A DNA stretch of 64,000 bases. Source: Choristoneura fumiferana. Lineage: Eukaryota > Arthropoda > Insecta > Lepidoptera > Tortricidae. The stretch lies in the NCBI RefSeq assembly GCF_025370935.1, contig NC_133498.1:8852156-8916155 (forward strand), read 5' to 3'. Position 1 is the stretch's first letter. Each line of letters starts with the position of its first letter. The notes below the pieces were generated by a model. The model saw only the letters and a program-made list of their open reading frames with translations, had not been told where the DNA came from and searched no databases. Made by a program: the position numbers and the translations under genes. Of this stretch, positions 24,101 through 31,669 are shown piece by piece.

Positions 24101-26770
24101 TTTATTTCAACTCCAAATTTGTTACTTTTACGGGTATCCCGTGAAACCATATCGAAAATACAAACTGAGACATAGATGCACAGAAAAAACAGAAAAAGAG
24201 ACCAGCACTGGGAATCGAACCCAGGTCCTCAGCAATCCGTGCTGCGTGCTATAACCCCTACACCACTGCTGGACAGGAATCTAGACACGAATTTTTCCTA
24301 TGCATACATATCTCAGGTTGCTTATTTCTACTATGCTACTTAAGCAGCAGCACTAGCGACATCTGTGTTTCGTCAAGAGACGTCACACTCTTTCGGAACT
24401 AACCGCTCACCCAGACAAGAGATGTCGCTACTAAGCAATCAAATTATGATTGGTTGGTTTTTCTGTGCATCCATATCTCAGATTGTATTTTCGATATTCT
24501 GATTATATATAGGTATATAAGAAATGGTCGTTTAAAGGTATTAGATAGATACATAGATTAGATAAAATAACGTTACCAAACTGAGATTCCGCAAGTGCTT
24601 CGGCCATGAATTCGGCTTTTTCCTTCGTGTCTAGCACAGCTAACGACCCGTTGTGATGTCCACTGAAAAAAAAACAACTCATTATTCTAACTGGATATTA
24701 TATACTTGTGTAGTTACATCACAATACAAGTAAAAGTAGATTGACTCAGCCGTATTCTTGAAATTTATACCTACGGCTGGACGGAGCGCTTGGGTTGGCG
24801 TCTACAAAAAGTAAAACAGACGTGTGTAGATTTTTGTGGTATGTGTGTAGTTTTAGGTGTAGGAATAAAACATAATATGTTCATTTTATGATTATTTATT
24901 TATTAATTAAATTATAAGTTGGTAATACAAAAAAAAATTGAGTCTATTTCAGTAGTAGTAGGTATATCGTAGTCTTTCAAATGAATATGTCGTTATAGTC
25001 GAACTTTAAAGTTGACAGACACGTCTATTGGCATTATTGTTTTATGACATGCAAACGATTATCAACTTTAGGGTGGTAGACCACATATTTGGCTGATGGT
25101 ACATGAATCAGTTTAGCCGTTGTCATCACGTCATAGAAAAATCAGACAACCCGATGGGAATCGAGTCACAGCCAACGACCCTAGAGCTACCTTTCGAAGA
25201 CCCTAGAGCTACCTTTCGAAGTTTCATATTCTTTTCTATTTTTTTTTAAATACTTACCGGCACATGATTTTAGCATTCTCCCAGTTTATAGCCAGATTCT
25301 GTACCAAGTACTCCTTGTTTTCGAACACGTAGGATTCCCATTTGTCGGTGCATGTCAGTGGTACTGGAAAAAACGGATTAGAAGAAAAGTTAGCCGTATG
25401 GTAAAGATAAAAGATAAAAATATTTTATTTGGTAACACTGCCAAAATTGCCATAGAAGTCAGAAAAGAAAAAAAAACGACCAAGAGCGTGTCAGACACGC
25501 CCAAGATAGGGTTCCGTAGCCATTACGAAAAAATCAAGTAATAGGTATTTTTCTAAGGATTTCGTATTGTGTAGGTACGGAATCTTCCAAGTTTAGGTAT
25601 ATTTTGTACCTTAGGCTGCTATTTACTCTTAGGGGCTGTTTCACCATCCATTGATTAGTGTTAACTGACGGTTAAATGTGATGCCGTCTCCGTCTATTCG
25701 AACAAAACAAATAGAGACGGCATCACAGTTAGCAGTCAGTTAATGCTAATCAATGGATGGTGAAATAGCCCCTTAATTATACTACTACTAATTCTCAAGC
25801 AATCTTAGCCGTTATAATTTTCTTTGTAAATTTGATATATTTACTACTGTCCCGAATTTTTTAAAATTATTTCACCTACCAGTTTTTTGATTGACTTTTT
25901 AGTGTTTTTTATTTCAACTCCAAATTTGTTACTTTTACGGGTATCCCGTGAAACCATATCGTAAATACAAACTGAGACATGGATGCACAGAAAAACCAGA
26001 AAAAGAGACCAGCACTGGGAATCGAACCCAGGGCCTCAGCATTCCGTGCTGCGTGCTATAACCCCTATACCATTGCTGGACAGGAATCTAGACACGAATT
26101 TTTCCTAACAAAACAGAACAAATAACAAAAAAAAACAACAAACAAAGTAACAAATTTGGAGTTGAAATAAAAAATACAAAAAGACTCCAAAACATCAATC
26201 ATAGGTTCTTTAAATTTTCGCCAAACATTTTCTTCCAGATTAATCATTTCCCGACTGTTTTATAACGAACGATTTGTTTTGAAACTGTACCTAAGTACTC
26301 CAGGATTGGTTACAAAACTAATCAAACCTAGAGGGTTTTACAGAATCTTGAAAATATCCTGAAGATTAACAGTTTCAGAAAAAATATCGTTCGGCCATGA
26401 AAAAGTTGGAACATGAATCTTTTCAGAAAAATATTAGCGACGATAAGCTAGATCCCGGTACATCTACAAAAATAATAGTAGGTATTCGATGGGAATACAA
26501 GTACAGCCAGTAAAAAAAAAGGTTGCATCTATAATTACAAACAGTTTTTAGTTTGGTAGTTGTAATATATGGACATATTTCTCGACGACGGCCTCAGGCT
26601 GCTTATTGGATCGGGAGAAATGGAGGGCATGGGGGAGGCCTTTGCCCAGCACTGGGACATCAATCCAGGCTAGATAATAATAACAAGTTGTAATAATTAC
26701 CTCTATACTGCTCATGGTAGCTCGCGCCGCAAAGCACCCAGACAACAGACAGTATATACTCCCTGAGCAT
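15094..26770 (-). CDS. secreted protein with three tandem C-type-lectin-like domains, complete 13-exon gene
   Basis: Exons: 26770-26701, 25363-25258, 24662-24577, 23308-23166, 22506-22374, 21535-21409, 20439-20372, 20126-19997, 19120-19005, 18008-17817, 16618-16473, 16273-16144, 15176-15094. Together they total 1530 bases, coding for 509 residues. All borders are GT-AG and every phase joins. Residues 1-17 are a signal peptide (MLREYILSVVWVLCGAS). The three CTLDs cover about 24-179, 180-326 and 327-482, each with the WVGA/WISG core and the closing Cys pairs (PCELQRPFICER; RCERKMQFICYQ; PCDMPQYSVCMI). A Gly/Ala/Thr tail follows. The calcium/sugar motifs EPN, QPD and WND are absent, so sugar binding by the usual route is unlikely. 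Lepidopteran immulectins have two CTLDs; this has three. The role, perhaps immune or matrix, is inferred only from the family. Confidence 0.9.
16144..16273 (-). CDS. triple-CTLD gene exon 12 (CTLD3 end)
   Basis: Acceptor CGCTAG, donor ATAG|GTAAGT, 130 bases. It encodes PPWLEDEFTTDNSCLNLDRQ then LPCDMPQYSVCMI, the closing cysteines. Confidence 0.87.
16473..16618 (-). CDS. triple-CTLD gene exon 11 (CTLD3 core)
   Basis: Acceptor TTTTTAG, donor TTAC|GTGAGT, 146 bases. It encodes VRHVWISGRLNMTKD and TYLWYNPVNKKRIP. It has an N-glycosylation sequon (NMT). Confidence 0.87.
17817..18008 (-). CDS. triple-CTLD gene exon 10 (linker and CTLD3 start)
   Basis: Acceptor GTTCCAG after a pyrimidine tract, donor GAAC|GTAAGT, 192 bases. 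A Pro-rich linker (RAPTPPPSDE) leads to CTLD3 with NCIKMNGTLATLDSSD. It corresponds to exons 2+3 of CTLD1 fused: one intron has been lost. Confidence 0.88.
18153..18552 (+). mobile_element. tRNA-derived SINE (family A), chimeric 3' part
   Basis: It begins GCCGTGGTGTCCTAGTGGTT with an A-box and GGGTTCAAACCCC B-box, and ends near a GATGATGATTG tail. The 3' half (from about 18370) differs from other copies of the family. Confidence 0.65.
18560..18990. mobile_element. tRNA-derived SINE (family B), two half copies in opposite orientation
   Basis: Bases 18640-18770 carry the tRNA-like block TGGGAATCGAACCCAGGTCC on the minus strand, and 18900-18990 carry GGACCTGGGTTCGATTCCCA on the plus strand. Other copies are at 24060-24285, 25895-26092, 35835-36055 and 39603-39845. 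Confidence 0.65.
19005..19120 (-). CDS. triple-CTLD gene exon 9 (CTLD2 end)
   Basis: Acceptor TTGCAG, donor CAGG|GTAATC, 116 bases. It encodes NGCLQLDRHATHAPVFLEAR then CERKMQFICYQ, the closing disulphide segment. It was hidden among repeats. Confidence 0.85.
19150..19445. mobile_element. truncated copy of the AATGAGGGCTATCG inverted-repeat transposon
   Basis: It shares the interior with the complete copies at 37728-38155 and 44613-45037 and keeps only the CGATAGCCCTCATTG end (to about 19445). Lectin exon 9 lies immediately left of it. Confidence 0.7.
19617..19806 (-). mobile_element. RTE-type LINE 3' end with (ATC)n tail
   Basis: It starts with a (CAT)n run followed by CATGCTGGACATAGGCCTCC and a protein frame resembling GRPPTRWSDDLV on the minus strand. 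Related ends are at 21955-22170, 23330-23400 and 29696-29880. Confidence 0.7.
19997..20126 (-). CDS. triple-CTLD gene exon 8 (CTLD2, WVGAKG core)
   Basis: Acceptor CTGCAG, 130 bases. It encodes IENAWVGAKGELGKWQWLDS and ends WPPMR. The donor is ATGAG|GTAGGA. Read through, it would stop at TAG immediately, but exon 9 completes the domain in phase. Confidence 0.85.
20243..20341. mobile_element. degenerate copy of the GATGCCGTCTC palindromic MITE
   Basis: It has GATGCCGTCTCAGTCTATTC and the mirror AGAGACGGTATCACATTTAT; it lies against lectin exon 7. Confidence 0.6.
20372..20439 (-). CDS. triple-CTLD gene exon 7 (CTLD2)
   Basis: Acceptor CGACAG, donor CCAA|GTAAGT, 68 bases. It encodes LANIASMRCLKKLGMTMLKT, equivalent to exon 3 of CTLD1. 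Confidence 0.82.
20490..20806 (-). mobile_element. tRNA-derived SINE (family A)
   Basis: Full-length minus-strand copy: (ATC)n tail, CCCAGCCTATATACGTCCCA, and at the 5' end the tRNA-like promoter (GGTTCGAACCC and AGGCCACCACGGC). Confidence 0.78.
20825..21240 (+). mobile_element. degenerate element of the AACCGGCCAAGCGCGAGTCGG family
   Basis: It begins AAAACCGGCCAAGCGCGAGT and GGGTTCCGTACC, the common lepidopteran non-autonomous element seen better preserved at 42333-42780 and 39948-40380. The 3' end is not clear. Confidence 0.5.
21409..21535 (-). CDS. triple-CTLD gene exon 6 (CTLD2 start)
   Basis: Acceptor TCGCAG, donor ATGAG|GTTAGC, 127 bases. It encodes VRCRTGLYRMYDGLLTWHQA then AYCVVRKM. 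Confidence 0.85.
21668..21925 (-). mobile_element. tRNA-derived SINE (family C)
   Basis: On the minus strand: GGCCAGATGGCCTAGTGGTA (A box) and CCCGGGTTCGATTCCCG (B box), then a body ending in (TATTTA)n. A second copy is at 46198-46558. Confidence 0.75.
21955..22170 (-). pseudogene. RTE-type LINE C-terminal coding fragment
   Basis: The minus-strand frame reads KVLEWRPRIGKRSVGRPPTR then WTDDLDKAAGSRWMQAA and WRSMGEAYVQQ, the well-known C-terminus of RTE-clade endonuclease/reverse transcriptase polyproteins, followed by an (ATC)n tail. Confidence 0.8.
22236..22338 (-). mobile_element. 5' fragment of SINE family A
   Basis: Contains CTCGAACCCCCGACCCTCTG and AGCTCAAACCACTTGGCCAC, the tRNA-like head only; it ends 36 bp from lectin exon 5. 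Confidence 0.6.
22374..22506 (-). CDS. triple-CTLD gene exon 5 (CTLD1 end)
   Basis: Acceptor GTAACAG, donor AGAG|GTGGGT, 133 bases. It holds the final cysteines (DCVAVQR ... PCELQRPFICER). The WND calcium motif is replaced by VFLD. Confidence 0.9.
22565..23130. repeat. minisatellite, unit about 16-17 bp (AATGACCACTTCTTGA)
   Basis: Roughly 25 imperfect tandem copies of AATGACCACTTCTTGA, interrupted at 22595-22733 by a hammerhead-bearing retroelement flanked by the duplicated ATGACCACTAGGT. The array lies in a lectin intron and ends 36 bp from exon 4. Confidence 0.85.
22595..22733 (+). mobile_element. Penelope-like retroelement fragment, family 1, with hammerhead-like motif
   Basis: Direct repeats ATGACCACTAGGT at 22582-22594 and 22734-22746 flank it. 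Positions 22646-22689 fold as GCTC / 10 nt / GGGCTA-CGGA-TAGCCC / GAAAC-AT-GTC / GAGC. It ends GTGAGTTATCCGG...TTTAAT like the other copies. Confidence 0.6.
23166..23308 (-). CDS. triple-CTLD gene exon 4 (CTLD1, WVGA core)
   Basis: Acceptor ATTTAG, donor GCG|GTATGT, 143 bases, phase 0 at its end. It has SAWVGARRFGADDPAGYRWD and DGTWQYPA; codons are notably GC-rich. Confidence 0.88.
23520..23655 (+). mobile_element. Helitron-like 3' end
   Basis: It ends with GCGAACGGAGTCGCGGGCAA followed by CAGCTAGT, the CTAG terminus of common lepidopteran non-autonomous Helitrons. Confidence 0.6.
24060..24285 (-). mobile_element. tRNA-derived SINE (family B)
   Basis: TGGGAATCGAACCCAGGTCC is the B-box region on the minus strand, and the copy includes the shared body TTTCAACTCCAAATTTGTTA. 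Confidence 0.65.
24577..24662 (-). CDS. triple-CTLD gene exon 3 (CTLD1)
   Basis: Acceptor TTTTCAG, donor TTTG|GTAACG, 86 bases. It encodes GHHNGSLAVLDTKEKAEFMA, the GxLAxxxxxxE helix region of CTLDs. Confidence 0.88.
25258..25363 (-). CDS. triple-CTLD gene exon 2 (CTLD1 start)
   Basis: Acceptor TTTTCCAG, donor CCG|GTAAGT, 106 bases. It encodes PLTCTDKWESYVFENKEYLV and then NWENAKIMC, the first strand/helix and first half-cystines of a CTLD. Confidence 0.88.
25631..25773. mobile_element. palindromic MITE (AGGGGCTGTTTCACCATCCA ends)
   Basis: A near-perfect inverted repeat: AGGGGCTGTTTCACCATCCA at the left and TGGATGGTGAAATAGCCCCT at the right, with GATGCCGTCTCCGTCTATTC in the middle. Second intact copy at 46832-46974. 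Confidence 0.85.
25895..26092 (-). mobile_element. tRNA-derived SINE (family B)
   Basis: Minus-strand copy with the same tRNA-like block as 24060-24285 and the AAATACAAACTGAGACATGG body. A reversed body fragment follows at 26140-26200. Confidence 0.65.
26701..26770 (-). CDS. triple-CTLD gene exon 1 (signal peptide)
   Basis: ATG 26770; 23 codons plus one base. It encodes MLREYILSVVWVLCGAS then YHEQYR: a short charged start, a hydrophobic core and small residues at the likely cleavage site. Donor AGAG|GTAATT, phase 1, which fits exon 2 (G+TA = Val). Confidence 0.82.
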
Positions 26771-27383
26771 ATTCACGTCCGACCCGCAACGCGTCGTAGC
26801 GAGAAATGTGTCAATTTTGAAAATATCTTCATATATGGCCACCCGTTTTCTTACAGATGCCAGTGGGGTGACCACGATGAGTTGGAAGAGAGGACAGTCC
26901 TTTAAAGTTTAAACTAAGGTTGTAACTGTAACTTTGTCTTCATAACTAAGACGACGAAAGAGAAGGTGTTTGAGCACGTCTGGGGGCTATACTTCATGTT
27001 TTTAGCATTAGAAAGAAGGTAAGCGATCTTGACGTGTCTTTTTATTGAAAAACACTTTTTAAAAATAAACCACAGCAAATATGTAACAAATAGCAAGGAA
27101 ATTATGATAATAACATTCTTTTGGTATCATAAGATAGGTTCTTATTATGACATTTAGTACGTCACAATCTGCCAGGGTCCAGCATACAATATTTCAATCT
27201 TATAAACTAAGTACAGTACATAGAATTGATTTGCGACTAAAATAAAATTTATACAAAAACAACAAAAAACACACAAATACAAACAGTGCAGTATTTAATA
27301 CAAAAAAAAGTTAAGGACAATGTCAAGAAGTTACAGCTCATGTAGGTAACCATTTTTCTGGATCAAAATGATTGAATTCTATT

Positions 27384-27593
27384 GATTCCGGGGTCATGAG
27401 CAAGAGTAAAAGGGGTGATGGGGAGATTCGCACTGAGCAACTTTTACTGCTGTTCCGTACATTTCGGATAGTTAGCGATCAAATATCTCTTGTTGGTTTC
27501 TTTTTCGCGATTTTGGGGCTGGTCCTGTAGTAAAAGTTGCTCAGTGCGAATCTCCCCATCACCCGTTTCACTCTTGCTCATGACCTTGGAATC
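27384..27593. mobile_element. MITE with about 60-bp inverted termini
   Basis: GGTGATGGGGAGATTCGCAC on the left is mirrored by GTGCGAATCTCCCCATCACC on the right. The arms extend from GATTCC...GGTCATGAGCAAGAGT to AGCAACTTTTACT. Confidence 0.85.
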
Positions 27594-28063
27594 ATCCTGT
27601 ATTATATATAAATATTTATTTTATTCTGTTTTGGTATTTGTTGTTATAGCAGCCACAGTAATACATAATCTGTGAAAATTTCAAGTGTAACTATTACGAC
27701 TCAATAGAGCCCTGTGACAGACTTCAGACAGACAGACAGCGGAGTCTCAGTAATAAGGTTCCGTAGGCACCCTTTGGGTACGGAACCCTAAAGGACAGTC
27801 CCGTAAATCTCTGCTTCGTGGCCACCCTACTATGAATAGGTCCTGTTATTGTATTAGGTGTGTATTTTCATAACATGCCAGGAAACAGCATAGCTTGAGT
27901 AACTGTTCTCTTTTATTTTACCTATTTCTATGTGTCATTTGTTTTGTGTTATAGGTAAACTAAATAATGGGGCCCTTTTCAACTAAAACAAAGACGAGTG
28001 CATCACCAGTGGGCATGTTTTTGTAACGTTATTTTAGCTGCGTAAACAATTTAAATTTTCGTA

Positions 28064-28394
28064 AGCCGTGGTGGCCTAGTGGTTTGAAGCCGTGGTGGCC
28101 TAGTGGTTTGACCTATCGCCTCTCAATCAGAGGATTGTGGGTTCAAACCCCAGCTCGCACCTCTGAGTTTTTCCAAATTCATGTGCGGAATTAAATTTGA
28201 AATTTACCACGAGCTTTGCGGTGAAGGAAAACATCGTGAGGAAACCTGCACAAACCTGCGAAGCAATTCAATGGTGCGTGTGAAGTTCCCAATCCGCACT
28301 GGGCCCGCGTGGGAACTATAGCCCAAGCCCTCTTGTTCTGAGAGGAGGCCAGTGCCCAGCAGTGGGACGTATATAGGCTGGGATGATGATGATG
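28064..28394 (+). mobile_element. tRNA-derived SINE (family A), full length with target duplication
   Basis: It starts with the tRNA-like head GCCGTGGTGGCCTAGTGGTT (duplicated in tandem) and ends GGCTGGGATGATGATGATG. AAACAATTTAA at 28045-28055 and 28395-28405 is the target-site duplication. Confidence 0.88.
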
Positions 28395-28421
28395 AAACAA
28401 TTTAATTGTATCAATCTTAGA

Positions 28422-28491
28422 ATGAGCGGTGAAGCTGGAAATGTCGTCTCAAAACTTACAGTTTCTCGTGTCCGCGTTTTAGATATTCAAG
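28422..28491 (+). CDS. candidate short coding exon (MSGEAGNVVSKLTVSRVRVL)
   Basis: The stretch TCAATCTTAG|AATGAGCGG looks like an acceptor; ATG 28422 opens 23 codons ending LDIQ and a strong donor CAAG|GTAAGT. No matching next exon was found on the plus strand. It may be the first coding exon of an unseen gene or chance. Confidence 0.3.
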
Positions 28492-28877
28492 GTAAGTACA
28501 AAATGTAACAAAGGTACCTAACAAAAGTCCTGTTCTTTGCAAATATCTCGCTTCTTACAGTTTTGAATATTACGACCGACCGACCGATTTGAATGCGGTT
28601 TTTTTTTAAATTTGAAATCACGTTTCCTAGCAATGGTTCTTAGACATGTTTCATCAAAATCAGTTTAGCCGTTTTTGAGGTATTGAACTTTGAAGTGATG
28701 AAGTCGGGTGTTTTCCAACTTTTTACAATACAGCCCTGTATTTGTTTTTCTCGCGTAATTATTTTCTTTAATTTTATATTTTTATAGTAAACTTTTTCAA
28801 GTAAGATATTATATTCATTTCAATACACCTTGTATCGGCTGAATGTGAATTCCGTTACTACTTCGTAAATACCTCCT

Positions 28878-28905
28878 ATCCTACTAATATTATAATTGCG
28901 AAAGT

Positions 28906-28948
<43 letters not shown>

Positions 28949-29221
28949 TTACTCCTTCACGGCTGGACAGATTTGGCTGAAATTTAGTACGTAGGTAGCT
29001 GGACATCTGTAATAATACATAGGCTACATTTTATCACAATATTCCCACGGGATAGGGATAAAATCTCAAAATAAGAACCGCTTGGCTTAGTCATTAAATT
29101 TGGCATGATTGTTTTTAATACGATGTTATTTTTGGGAATTTCCACGAGAATTTTGTAAAATCCCAGAATATAGGTACCGGATCGAATAGTTGACGCGTGC
29201 GAAACCGCGGGTAATCGCTAG
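28878..29221 (+). mobile_element. non-autonomous Helitron-like element with (GT)n
   Basis: It begins TCCTACTAATATTATAATTG, contains a GT microsatellite at about 28914-28945, and ends GAAACCGCGGGTAATCGCTAG, i.e. TC start and CTAG end as in lepidopteran Helitrons. Confidence 0.75.
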
Positions 29222-29477
29222 TATAGTATATCATCTTGCCTAAACGCTACAGGCAACGACCCTTACACACCTACCTTGTATGTATTCACTATCATCATTA
29301 AAAAGTATTAATTAATTAACATATAGTATGTGATGTGGTATGTCTGTTCCTTCACTTATGAAGATATAGTATCAGTTCCTGTTTAGCGGTTTTGTTTATT
29401 CTACCTGATCACGGATTAAAAATCGTCGTGTATGGCGAACCTTAGCGCCATCTGGTTATCCCTTTCGATCCCAGCTG

Positions 29478-29607
29478 CAGGGCTACTACGAAAGTCGAAA
29501 CTCGAAGTTCGTATCGTACCGTCCCACTCGCTCTCGTATTAGACAGAATAAGTGTCAGAGGGACCGCACGACACGAACTTCGAGTTTCGAGTTTCGTAGT
29601 AGCCCTG
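29478..29607. mobile_element. palindromic MITE (CAGGGCTACTACGAAA ends)
   Basis: CAGGGCTACTACGAAAGTCG and CGAGTTTCGTAGTAGCCCTG are mirror ends; same family as 12736-12851. Confidence 0.8.
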
Positions 29608-29695
29608 CTGATACGATCGTGCGGGTTAATTACATTTGAATTTGACATTGATTGTACATAAGGCCCATCGTCGTAACTCTTACATTTGAATTTGA

Positions 29696-29880
29696 CATCA
29701 TCATCAGCCTACAGCAGTCCACTGCTGGACATAGGCCTCTTCCATGGCGCGCCACAACACTGTCTTCAGCCCCTCGCATCCATCCGCCGCCAGCGACCCT
29801 CTTAAGGTCGTCCGTCCACCGTGCCTCAGGAAGCCCTACACTACGTTTTCCCGTCCGTGGTCTCCATTCGAGGATTTTGA
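29696..29880 (-). mobile_element. RTE-type LINE 3' end
   Basis: (CAT)n tail then CCACTGCTGGACATAGGCCT and a GRPDGRPKRSVG-like frame on the minus strand. Confidence 0.65.
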
Positions 29881-30104
29881 CATGGATTGTACATAAAGTC
29901 CATTGTCGTAACTCTTTTTATACTCGGCTGGGTTCGAAAGGGTTGTTAAACTGTCCATCCAATCTAACGTCTAAACTTAACCTAGCTTGCATACCAAATT
30001 TCATCCAAATTTGTCTAGCAGCGTTACACCATCCATTGATTGAATTTATCCGTCAAATAATATTAATGTGGTGTGTTATGTTGGCGTTCAATACATAGTT
30101 ATAT

Positions 30105-30241
30105 ACCTCGTTGAGTTTCTTGCCGGATTCTTCTCAGCAGAGGTTTTTCCGAACCGGTGGTAGATTTGTTTTGACATTCATAAGTGCTTGTTATAGCCTT
30201 ATTTGAATAAAGATATTTTGACTTTGACTTTGACTTTGAGT
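30105..30241 (+). mobile_element. LINE 3' end with (GACTTT)n tail
   Basis: CTTGCCGGATTCTTCTCAGC, AACCGGTGGTAGATT and AATAAAGATATTTTGACTTT mark this family; other copies are at 30780-31265, 38790-39136 and 49206-49665. Confidence 0.75.
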
Positions 30242-30353
30242 TATTGTATTGTATTGTAGCCTAGGTATCATTCCAAATATCCAGCTATCTAAATATACCG
30301 GGTGTGGCCTGTAATATGTTATATGAGCAAAAAATTAAAACATATATCATACT

Positions 30354-30594
30354 AAATGATGTTATAACGGATAACTCACGTCTTAAACCGAGTTAAGCTC
30401 GACATGTTTCGGGCTATTTCGTAGCCCTTTCTCTCTCTTTGTGTGTGCGTGTTGCGGCAGCCGCCGAGTCGCGTGCTCCTGAGAGGAAGGGCTACTAAAT
30501 AGCCCGAAACATGTCGAGCTTAACTCGGTTTAAGACGTGAGTTATCCGTTATAATATCATTTAATATGAGTGAGTCTCACGGTAGTTTCATGTT
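30354..30594 (+). mobile_element. Penelope-like retroelement fragment, family 1, with two opposed hammerhead-like motifs
   Basis: Flanked by CATATATCATACT at 30341-30353 and 30595-30607. The plus-strand motif at 30464-30528 pairs CCGAGT/ACTCGG, GCTC/GAGC and GGGCTA/TAGCCC around GAAAC-AT-GTC. A second, 5'-decayed copy faces it on the minus strand (30380-30432), making the element a large inverted repeat. Confidence 0.65.
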
Positions 30595-30779
30595 CATATA
30601 TCATACTCGTCAAACTGAACAACATTAGTTCAGCGACTTTTAAAAATAGTTATTCTTGTTAATTTTCATTACACTTAAATTTATTCGAAGAATCAATGTA
30701 AAACAAAATGCTTGATGTTTATAGCGTGACAGACGACGTCAGTTGTGTTCTAGGATGGCGTACATTGATAGCAGTATTT

Positions 30780-31265
30780 AAAGTCAAAGTCAAAGTCAAA
30801 ATATCTTTATTCAATTTAGGCCATAACAAGCACTTATGAATGTCAAAAAAAATCTACCACCGGTTCGGAAAAACCTCTGCTGAGAAGAATCCGGCAAGAA
30901 ACTCAACGAGGTATATATATATATTTTTTTAAACAGATTTACAATATTATTAAATGATATTTAAACATCACAAGTATTTAACACAACTTTATTTTTATTT
31001 TTAACACAGTAGGTTCGCTATTTGAAGGGATCGCTAATGCGGATCGGAATTATTTCCAAATATCCCTGTCCATGATATAATCATTAACTTTATAATACGC
31101 CTTTGATATTAATGTCTTCTTGACAATAGATCTGAATTTTGTATCCGTTTCATTTATAATATTTTTGGAATTTTATTATAAAAACGTACTGCAATTTCCC
31201 AGAAAAGACTTTTGGTTTTAGCCAGTCTGTAAGATGGAACTTTAATTTGTATGTAAAAAAGAAGA
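30780..31265 (-). mobile_element. LINE 3' end with (GACTTT)n tail, nested
   Basis: The tail AAAGTCAAAGTCAAAATATC opens it; the body TCCGATCCGCATTAGCGATC (minus strand) matches the copies at 38790 and 49206. Confidence 0.75.
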
Positions 31266-31669
31266 TTCAAAGACTCCATTATTTTTAAAAGTCGCTGAAC
31301 TAATGTTGTTCAGTTTGGCGAGGAGGATCTATGTTTTAATTTTTTGCTCGTATTACAGGCCCCACCCGGTATACCGAATTTCATCCAAATGCGTGCAGCC
31401 GTTTTAGCGTGAAGGAGTAAGCGCAAAAGATAAACAAAGCCGCGCTAGATATACTAGTTAACATTACCATCCTATTAATAAGAGAACTTTACTTCAAGTA
31501 ACAGGTCGGTACAAGGGTACGCCATGTTTTATCAAATCCTGGGTACAGCTGCTGGTTACTCGGCAAATATAATGTTACATGTAGCCTTACGTAGCGCTAA
31601 TTAAATAGTTGGAAAAGGTGCAAGCCCTAGTAATGTTATAAATGCAAAAATAAATACGTTATCACCTCA

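Larger units (their letters stand above)
30298..31369. mobile_element. Tc1/mariner-type MITE carrying two nested retroelements
   Basis: The ends CCGGGTGTGGCCTGTAATA and ATTACAGGCCCCACCCGG are inverted, with TA on both sides. The subterminal blocks (AGCAAAAAATTAAAACATA and the mirror) also match. Inside are a hammerhead-bearing retroelement (30354-30594) and a LINE end (30780-31265). Confidence 0.8.

Noticed and set aside
28191..28400. Open frames such as those at 20466-20702, 28191-28400 and 41466-41691
   Set aside because: All are SINE family A read through on one strand; their similarity to each other comes from the repeat.
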